Assembly: GCF_019578655.1 (NCBI RefSeq)
Contig: NC_063263.1
Location: 19,591,001-19,655,000 of the forward strand
Origin: Ricinus communis
Taxonomy: Eukaryota > Streptophyta > Magnoliopsida > Malpighiales > Euphorbiaceae
Direction of reading: 5' to 3'
DNA length: 64,000 bases
Part shown: positions 55,440-64,000 of the stretch, piece by piece
Numbering within the stretch: the stretch's first letter is position 1
How the letters are laid out: each line of letters begins with the position of its first letter
Notes under the pieces: model-generated
Told to the model about the DNA's origin: nothing
Seen by the model: the letters and a program-made list of their open reading frames with translations, nothing else
Database searches by the model: none
Position numbers and translations under genes: made by a program

Positions 55440-58400
55440 AGGAGACCATTATTTCCATGGTGACTCGCACAAAATCTGAAAAAGGGAAATACAATAGATT
55501 TTGCTAAGATCCAATCTCTTTTTGATGAGCAAGTTCTGTTGTGGAATCAGAAACTATTTGATCTCTCGCAATAAGTGAAGGCAAATCTTGAATTTCATTT
55601 TAAAAAGATTGATGCAATTGAGCTACAACAACATCAATCCACAGATGAATTTCAACGATCGAATCAAGTTCTTACCTAAAAGCTTGATCAGTTGATGGTC
55701 GCATACAATTAAAGTCCAAAGGTAAAGAGTCTTATGTTAATATAACTTCGCAACCTTCATTTCAAGCTACTAATGTAAGGGGTATCTTGCCTACTCCTAG
55801 GCCTAAAGAAATGGGTGAAACTAGTTTTCAATCTACCTCTAATAAACCTAATTTAAATTCAACATGGAATCTAAAATTAGAAATATCTTCTTTGATGGAT
55901 CTAACATTAGAAATTGGACCAGAAAGTGTGTAAAATGCTTTCAATTGTTTGGTATTCCACATCACCAACAGATTGACTAAGCAATTCTTTACTTCAATGA
56001 GGAGGCTAATAATTGGTTCCAATCTTGGATCATACATAAACCAAACCCTTAATGGGATGAATTTATTGATGATTTGTGTCTTTGTGTTAGTAAATTAGAC
56101 ATACACGAGATCAATGGTGCCTTTCATACTATAAGATAAGATGGACCTCTTTTAACTTACCAGTAGAAATTTGAATCATTATGATATTTGGTTGCTAAGT
56201 ATAACCTTGGGATTATTGAATCTTATTTCTTGTTTGCCTTCATCAATAGACTTAATGATGAACTTCGCCCAACTGTTACTTTAACCAACCCATATACCCT
56301 GCATTACGCCTATGGATAAGCAAGACTTATAAAGAAATACTTCTTGATTTGTCCTTAAAAATAAACTATATTTTAGATCTACCAATCTATTTTTTCCAAT
56401 ACTAACCACACTTTAAAATTTACACCGACCACACCAACTTCTAATTCTAACTTTGCTAAACCAATGCCATTACCCCCACCTAAAACCTCTTTTCTTACCA
56501 TCACCACCTTACCACCTAAATTTGAACCCTTCAAACCCAAGCAATCTTTTGAACATAAAAGACCACCTAGCACCTGTTATAAATGTGGTGATGAATATTT
56601 TCCTACCCACAAATATACAACCAAACAACTCTTAACCATGGAAATTGAAAAATAGCTTGATTCGAATATTGAAGGTGAGGTATTTTTCTTTATCTTGAAA
56701 ACAATGATGAGATGGCCATTTCTTTGCATGCTCTAGAAGGGAACAACATCATCTACTTTGAAATTGAAAGGTAAAGTAGATAAAAAGTCATTATTGATAT
56801 TAATAGATAGTGGCAGCACATATAGTTTCTTGGCCACTAGAATAGTTAAGAGGCTCAATTACCATACTATTGAAGCTTCTCCTATGTCCATTACTTCAAC
56901 CATCGGTCATAAACTCATTAATAACAATAAGATTCCTAACTTCACTTGGACTATGCAAGGTCACTCCTTTTCTCATGAGATCATATTGCTTGATATGCTT
57001 GGGTATCATGTCGTTCTTAGTTGTGATTGGATTTATGATCATTGTCTGATAACATTTTATCATCCTTATTTTAAGTTGTATATAAAAAAGGATGGAGAAA
57101 AAATTGAATTATTAGGATTACAGGAAGAAGGTGCATTGAGAGCAATGTTTGGCAAACAATTGCATAAATTATTTACCAAAAAAAATTTATGGGTTCTTTC
57201 CGCACACGTTTACCCATATCCTCTAAACCTATTACCAACTCGAACACTTGTAAAACACCTTCAATATCTGACCTTTATTATTTGATTGACTAATTTTCTA
57301 ATATCTTTGATGAACCAACTTCTTTACCTCCTTTTAGACAATTTGACTATGTCATTCCATTAAAACTTGGGGCAAAACCTGTTAGCATAAGACCTTATCG
57401 ATACTCTCATTTTTAAAATGCTGAGATAGAAAAACAAGTTGTTGAGATGCTTAAAGCCAATATTATTTAGCCTAGTCAGAGTTCTTTTATCTCTCCTATT
57501 TTATTGGTGAGAAAGAAAGACAAAACTTAGAGATTTTGTAATGATTATAGGCAACTTAATGACTTGGCTGTGAAAGACAAGTTTCACATTCATATTATTA
57601 ATGATTTATTGGACGAGTTTAATAGTGCGGCTGTATTTTCTAAGATTGGACTTTGTGTAGGTTATCACCAAATACGAATACGACCTGATATGTGCCTAAG
57701 ACATCTTTTCGCACTAATCAGGGTCACTATGATTTTAAGGTGATGTCGTATGGTTTGACAAATGCACCTGCTATATTTTAGGCCCTTATAAATAACATTT
57801 TTATAAAAGTTTGTGTTGGTCATTCTTATTTACAATGACTCTATAGAAAGCCATCTACAACATTTGCATCAAGTATTTTCGATGTTACGGTAGCATATTT
57901 ATTCACCAATATGTCAAAGTGTAGCTTTGCTTAGTCAAGCATTGACTGCCTTGGACATATCATATCAGCTGCTGGGGTTGCTATAAATCCAGGTAAAAGA
58001 TCAAAGTTATGCTTTCTTGACTTATTCTAAAGGATGTGAAAGCTCTAAAGGATTTTAGGTTTAACCGGTTATTATCATAAGTTCATTGAAGGTTATGGTG
58101 TGATCAATAGGCCTCTTACTAATCTAGTGAAGAAAGATTTCTTTGTTTGGACTAACGAGGCCACTGTGGCTTTTGAGCAGCTCAGATATGCTATGTCTGC
58201 TGCTCCTATTTTGGCGTTACTTGATTTTACATAGCCCTTTATTTTGGAAACAAACGCCAGAAGTAAGGTTATTGAGGCGGTCTTAATACAACATAATAAG
58301 CTTATTGCTTTCTTCAGCAAAGCTTTAGTGCCACAATATTTAGGTTTGGCCACTTATAAGAATGAATTATTGGTTGTTATTGCAGCTGTTGTGAGATGGA

Positions 58401-59900
58401 GACATTATTTAGAGCTTAATCCCTTCATCATTAAAACTGAGCATGAGAGTTTGAAGTTTCTTCTTCAACAAAGTTGACGGCTACCATTCAGCAAAGGGAT
58501 ATGGCCAAGTTATTAGGCCTCAATTATAGTATTCGGTATAAGAAAGATGTGGATAACATTGTGGCAGATGCACTATCTAGGCAACATTGTTATACCCTTT
58601 AGGCTATTACTTTTGCAGTTCCTACTTGGATGCAAGAGGTATAGGATAGTTATGACTTTGATCCCTTTGTACAGGAGCTTTTGTTAAGTTTATCAATTGA
58701 TTCTAACTCTAAGCCTAGCTATCAAAGCACTCGAGGTCTAATTAGGTATATATTTAGACTATTAATTGGTGTTAATAAGTTACTTAGAAATAGATTGACA
58801 ATTGCTATACATGAGTCTCCTATTGGAGGCCCTTCAGGGGTGCAAGTTACTTATCATAGAGCCAAGCAATTGTTCTACTGGAAGGGGATGCATCAAGACA
58901 TCGCTACGTGGATTTCTAAGTGTGAAGTTTATCAATAATGTAAAGCTGAGCATGTTGCTTCACCTGGCTTGTCATATATTTCAATGGATTTCATAGATAA
59001 ACTACCCCAATCTATTAAGAATGATACTATAATGGGATCGTTGACCGTTCTATAAAATATGCTCACTTTCTAGCCTTATCTCATCCTTTTACAGCAATTT
59101 CAGTGGCCAAGATATTCATGGATTTTGTCTTTAAACTTCATGGTTTGCCTACTTCTATAGCCTTTCATAGAGATAAGATTTTTACAAGTATTTTCTAGCA
59201 GGAATTATTTATGTTACTTGGCACCAAGTTACATTATAGCTCTGCTTACCATCCGTAATCTGATAGGCAAACAGAGCCTGTGAATCAATAACTGGAGAAT
59301 TATTTGTGGTGCTTTACTTTTGAAGACCTAATGGTTGCATCAACTGCTTGCTTTAGCCAAATAATGGTACAATACCAGCTATCACTCTTCCATAAATATG
59401 GCCCCTTACAAAGCTTTATATGGCATTGATCCACCTTCATTTTCAGCTTTCTTAGCTTTGGATACTACAGTTCCATATGTCCGAGATTTTTTCAAATTTA
59501 GATAAGAAGTTTCTACACTATTCCAAGTGAATTTAAGTGTTGATGTTAATCGAATGATGCAAATTATAGACCAACACCGTTCATAGTGAGAATTTAAGGT
59601 TAGTGATAAGGTTTATCTGCATTTACATCCTTACAAACAAGTATCAGTTGCTTCTAGAAAAATTTAAAGTTGTGTGCCAAGTTTTATGGTCCATTTTGTA
59701 TTATTGGGAAGGTTGGCTTAGTTGCATTCAGTTGCTAGCTACTGCTGCAATCCACAATGTCTCTCTTTTAAAGGAAAAACTTAGGGATAATCCTGTATTA
59801 CAATCACATATTCCTATGTTTTCTAATTTTGAGTCTATATCAGTAGTTCCTAAGGCATCATTGCATTACAAAAAGGTTAAGCAGGTGGCAAGATGATTGC
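55440..59900 (+). pseudogene. gypsy gag-pol, many nonsense codons and frameshifts
   Basis: Recognisable parts in order are: a gag capsid region with a decayed knuckle CYKCGDEYFPTHKY (near 56573); an aspartic protease with ILIDSGSTYSFLATRIV (from about 56785); RT with the region around NDYRQLNDLAVKDKFHI and AAVFSKIGLCVGYHQIRI (57540-57680); RNase H (from about 58240, ending KFLLQQS near 58475); and the integrase zinc-binding region (GGPSGVQVTYHRAKQLFYW, 58828-58890) and core remnants to about 59300. In-frame TAG codons sit at 57468, 57528, 57779, 58232, 58642 and 59196. The element is non-autonomous. Gag and pol appear to have formed one frame originally. Confidence 0.85.
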
Positions 59901-60026
59901 TCAAGTTCTGGTTAAATGGTCATCACTAGATATCACTGATGCTACTTAGGAAGATGTTTATTTTGTTGCTCAATAATTTTCCAACTTTATCCTTAAGGAC
60001 AAAGATCCTTTTCATGGGGAGGGTAA

Positions 60027-60431
60027 TGTTACATCAACGATGATCAAAAAAAGTAATTAAGATGTTAAGTAGTTCTGAGCTCAGGAGATGTTAATAAGAA
60101 CTTACAGCAGAAGATCAAGTCTCATTTTATCAATAAATAACAATTATTATAAATGAGACATGGACTAATGAGGAAAGAAAGATTATGAGTTAGTTAGCCA
60201 AATGAGTTTTGAAATAAAATTGTTAGTAATCGTAACATATCAACAATAGTGTACATATAGCATTCTTGTAATTGTAATAAAATCATCAGTGAAAATGATC
60301 AATATATTCTATCTTTTCTCCTTTACTTTTCTCTTTGTTTCTGTCTCACTTCTAACTTTTCTCTCTAGATAAATATAGCTTCCGCTTTTACTTAGTTTTG
60401 GTGAAGGTATCAAATAATTTCAATCATAACA
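60027..60431 (+). repeat. 3' LTR of the gypsy element
   Basis: This LTR has 405 bp, starts with canonical TG after the polypurine tract and ends in ataaca, followed by the ctctc target copy. It aligns end to end with 55009-55412. Confidence 0.88.
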
Positions 60432-60436
60432 CTCTC

Positions 60437-62333
60437 CTATTAAAAAGAGTGAAACTCACTCTCCAAAAATGGGTTCAGCTGAACTAAAAAGATAAAGTTT
60501 CGATTATATTGCCTTAAAAGTCAAAAACAGATAATTTGATCTTTCCTAATAAGTTGAAGAGTCAAGTTGAATTTATTCCTTAACATATCGATTAGTTCAA
60601 TTTTCATCTCTTTAAAAATTATTTTTTAATTTTGTCTCGATATTTATATTAAAATTTAGTAATGTATCTTTTCTAAATAGATAAATTTTAATTCCATAAA
60701 GACAAAAATAATTAAAATTACATCAAAATGGTGAGAGTTTGTTAGGGCACTTTTATCAAACCAACTATGGACTTCATAGGTCAATTAATGGGCCAAATAA
60801 TCATATACTCAAATTTGAAATAAAGAAACAAACAAAAAGCTAAAAGCCCAAGAATTATATACAACCTAAAAGATTATAGAGTCCATCCACATAAACCTAA
60901 ACAAAAAAACTCTAATTTGTCATCTAATGTTTCATATATAAAGAACTTTGCACAGCCGTCGTCGCTACTGTCTAAGAGCGGCTCAGTGTGATAGCCCACT
61001 AAGGCAATCGCCTAAGGCTCTTTGATTAGAAAGGCTCCCTAATTATAAAGGTTTTATATATATTTTAAAAAGTATTTTTATTAATTTAAAATTAAGAAAA
61101 AAATCTAAAAATTATAATAATATAACTTAATAAAACCCCAATAAAAATACTAAATTCTAAAATTAATTTTACCTAAATTGTCATTTTAATAAACTCTATT
61201 AACCTTATTGTATCATTTTTTAAATAATAGCATTATCATAGAGTTGCTTGCTTTTTTTTTTTTTCTTTTAAAAGAAATCCTATCATTTATCACCTTTTTT
61301 CTTTTTACAATATGAGAAAAATCCAATTTATCGTTCAAATTGAAAGAAGAAGATGAGACCCTACAAGAAACAGAAGTGTGGATTGAAAATAATACAAATT
61401 GACATATTTTGGTTATATTATTTATTCAATAATTTTCTTATTCTCAATTTGCTAATTGTTTTTTTATATTAACTCAATATTTTATGATATTAATTGAATT
61501 ATTAGTGACTGAAAGATATATTTAAATGAAATTAATGCCATAATATAATTAAAATAGATAAAATAAATACAATTTACTAAATTCAGAAAATGTAAAAAGA
61601 ATATAAATTTTTCTATGATTAAGCTAAATTCAGATGTTAATTCTTTTGTCAGAAATGTTATTTCAGCATTTTTTAAGTTCTAAGTTTGTTGAGGTGTTAA
61701 AATTGACACTAAAAATTTTAGTTTATAATTTGAATGTTCACTCTGTTTCAAAAATATAATCCACTTTAATATAATCTTTTTAATTATTATTATTATAAAT
61801 ATTCTTATTAAATTTTATACAAAAATTCTAATTTAAAAATATAAAGTGTAAGAATTAATTGTATATGATAATATCTTTATTAATCGATAATTACTTACTA
61901 AATTCATAATTAGAAATAAAAATATATGATAGGATCAAGAAAAATAGAAGGATTATTTTTTGGGATCTAGATAGTAGATAAATTTTATAGTCTAAATTAG
62001 ATTTGATATAAAGATGAGGGCAGAGAATTTTGTAGGTAATTAAACCTTATGTTTTTATAATATTTCCAAGATTTTCAATTAGCCCATAAATCAAAACACA
62101 AAGTGGAAAACATTACACACTTTGTAACACTTCATTAATATAGAATACAAGTGATAGTGGGTGGACCAGCCGGCTTGGTAGCTAGCAAGTAGTTGAGTTC
62201 TCTATCAGTCTCTCTCTCTCTTTAAGACCCTAATCCCGTTGTCCTCTTCTTCTCCATCTTAGCATAGTTTTTAACGAAACAGAAAAAGAAACCAACCCAG
62301 CAACATTCTGCAAGAAACTGTACTACAATTGCA
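60437..62333. other. Intergenic region upstream of BIO2
   Basis: This is AT-rich DNA with a T run near 61252-61266. A GC-richer patch at 60955-61030 (containing aggcaatcgcctaaggct) is not identified. The last roughly 180 bases, with a CT-repeat at about 62204-62222 and then a mixed leader, are probably the BIO2 core promoter and 5' UTR. Confidence 0.45.
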
Positions 62334-64000
62334 ATGTTTTCTGTTAGATCAATCTTTAGACCGCAACAACTCAGACCCTCTTTTGTTTTCTCATATTCAT
62401 CTTCAGCTGCAGCAATTCAGGCTGAAAGGACTATCAAAGAAGGCCCAAGAAATGATTGGACTCGTCAAGAAATCAAGAATGTTTACGACTCTCCTCTTCT
62501 TGATCTCCTTTTCCATGGAGTTAGTCTTTTTTCTCTTTCTTTGTGTCCCTCAGTTTGTTTTATTAGTTGTTCTTGACATGTCTAAACTTGTTTGCTTATA
62601 CATGGTATATCTAAAAAACTAGCATTGTAATGTTGGGCTGTTCTTGTCTTTTTTTGTTCAGGCTCAAGTTCATAGACATTTTCAAAATTTTAGAGAAGTG
62701 CAGCAATGTACTCTCCTTTCTATTAAGACTGGTGGCTGTAGTGAGGATTGTTCATATTGTCCTCAATCTTCAAGATATAATACTGGGCTTAAAGCTCAAA
62801 AGCTTATGACCAAGGATGATGTTTTGCAGGCTGCCAAAAGGGTACCTTCCCTGTTTTTGTCTTTTAGCTTTTTCTAGTAATTTAAGATGTTATTACTATT
62901 ATTATTTGGATCAATCCATCAGAACAATAATGCATAATTTGTTAAAAGAAACTTATGCTTAACTTAAAAATTTGGCTCTTTTGTAGAACTATGGTGCCAT
63001 GTTTTGTCAAACTGCCCTTGGCTAAACACCTCTCTTAATTGTTTAGTGCAGTCAAATAATGTCTGCTCACTTATCTTAATTGGCTAAATTCATGTGCATG
63101 TTTTCCGGTCAACATGCTTGATAGCTATACATTTTTGTTTAAGTCAAATTGTAAATCTGAATTCAACAATTCACTAGAATTTTTTAACTAACATTTCTAG
63201 ATAGAAGTTTTCTATAATCCTAGTCTTATGATGCTTTATTTAGCTAAAGTTTCAAAAAAAAGAATTGTCAAATTCTGTATCTCAGGTATAGTTCATTATA
63301 ACTAGAGAAGGAAAATTTTACTTGTACCTCAGGATAAGTAGTGGGTATTCTTACTAAAATACACTATTCAACAATCTATAGTCACTTGATTCATTTTATA
63401 TTGCATTGCATGTGATACAGTAGTCACTTGATTGAAAACTTTATATGGTTTGGCAGGCAAAAGAGGCTGGTAGCACACGTTTTTGTATGGGTGCAGCATG
63501 GAGGGATACTATTGGAAGGAAGACCAACTTTAATCAGATCCTAGATTATGTAAAAGAAATAAGGTAAAAAAAGCACCACTTGTAGCAAATAGTCATAGAA
63601 GATAAGGAATAGTGACTCTTTGGAAAAATATTCTGGAGAAGAATGTGTAGGTGTTTGCAAGGGGCGTTATGCAGCTCTGTTCCCATGAAAGTGGGTTCAG
63701 AATGGATGAATTTGAAGAAAATCCTACTGTTAGTAATTTTCATATGCAGTGGCTGCTTTTTTACTTGAATCTTTACTCTCTGAGCTTGTAGGTTGCACCA
63801 AACAGATACCCATTACATAATATCGTTAAGGTAAAAATTGGAATCAGATAGAACAAAAAATAAAATGCATGGAAATGACATTTTCTTGTATTTCCATATG
63901 ATTGGACTTGATATTTCACTTAAAAAAGATATCAATGTTGTTTTACTATCAGACAAGTGGTGAGCAGTGTAGGAAATAATAAATCAAGGGGACAGATCTT
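62334..64000 (+). CDS. BIO2: Biotin synthase, 5' part (three exons visible, continues outside the window)
   Basis: Exons 62334-62519, 62662-62841 and 63457-63563 give the first 157 residues; 63564-64000 is intron. Biotin synthase is a radical-SAM enzyme that inserts sulfur into dethiobiotin, the last step of biotin synthesis, in plant mitochondria (family knowledge). The N terminus [17 protein letters not shown] is Arg/Ser-rich with few acidic residues, as expected for a mitochondrial presequence. The enzyme proper starts near [20 protein letters not shown]. The radical-SAM cysteines are C88, C92 and C95 ([16 protein letters not shown]). [18 protein letters not shown] follows in exon 3. The second [2Fe-2S] region and the rest of the barrel lie beyond the window. 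The start is the first ATG in frame with the presequence. No defect is seen. Confidence 0.95.

Larger units (their letters stand above)
55009..60431 (+). mobile_element. Ty3/gypsy LTR retrotransposon, structurally complete but coding-dead
   Basis: LTRs lie at 55009-55412 and 60027-60431, both flanked by the 5-bp target duplication ctctc (55004-55008 and 60432-60436). A primer-binding site TGGTATCAGA begins at 55415, two bases after the left LTR, and a polypurine tract (atggggaggg, about 60014-60023) precedes the right LTR. The internal order is gag, protease, RT, RNase H, integrase, the Ty3/gypsy order. The LTRs are clearly diverged, so the insertion is old. Total length is about 5.4 kb. Confidence 0.92.

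Overview
The window looks like nuclear DNA from a dicotyledonous plant. It is AT-rich, its genes have many introns, and long intergenic tracts carry retrotransposons, foldback elements and microsatellites. The recognisable proteins match plant families: a tonoplast-type inositol transporter, a DUF1685 protein, NAC factors, the U11/U12-35K minor-spliceosome protein and biotin synthase BIO2. A rosid, perhaps a member of Malpighiales, is only a guess. No bacterial, organellar, rRNA, tRNA or CRISPR feature was recognised.

Layout. 1-3.2 kb is a broken, rearranged endogenous pararetrovirus-like block that ends at the promoter of an INT1-type inositol transporter (six exons, 3744-7606). 7.6-22.5 kb is AT-rich intergenic DNA with a G-box/RY cluster, a 1.4-kb long-TIR element with a GC-rich core, a MITE-like repeat and a perfect 72-bp tandem duplication. 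A two-exon DUF1685 gene lies at 22632-23868. A NAC gene starting at 27626 has been split by a Ty1/copia retrotransposon (28029-32683, 5-bp target duplication) and also carries a stop codon. Facing it is an intact intronless NAC-type gene (34960-33728, minus strand) with the unusual order of duplicated EAR-like repressor motifs first and the NAC domain last.

35-44.6 kb holds a 0.78-kb foldback element, AT-rich DNA with a long (TA)n tract, a decayed En/Spm-like ORF, a 5'-truncated Ty3/gypsy element and a young-looking foldback element that ends 48 bp before the next start codon. Then come a C3H-C3H zinc-finger gene (INO80D/KANSL2-like, 44607-46650) and, on the minus strand, the eight-exon U11/U12-35K gene (54212-49474), which has a probable GC-AG intron and a 12-residue repeat array in its tail. 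A Ty3/gypsy element complete in outline (55009-60431, TSD ctctc) is full of nonsense codons, several of them CAG/TGG to TAG. The 5' exons of BIO2 (62334 onward) run off the end of the window.

The genes do not form a pathway or cluster. They are independent housekeeping or regulatory genes separated by transposon debris. The most notable points are the NAC pair (one inactivated, one with a reversed repressor-like architecture), the transposon and viral remains close to two gene starts, and the structural oddities of the U11/U12-35K gene. All exon boundaries were derived by hand from splice consensus and family similarity; none has transcript support here.
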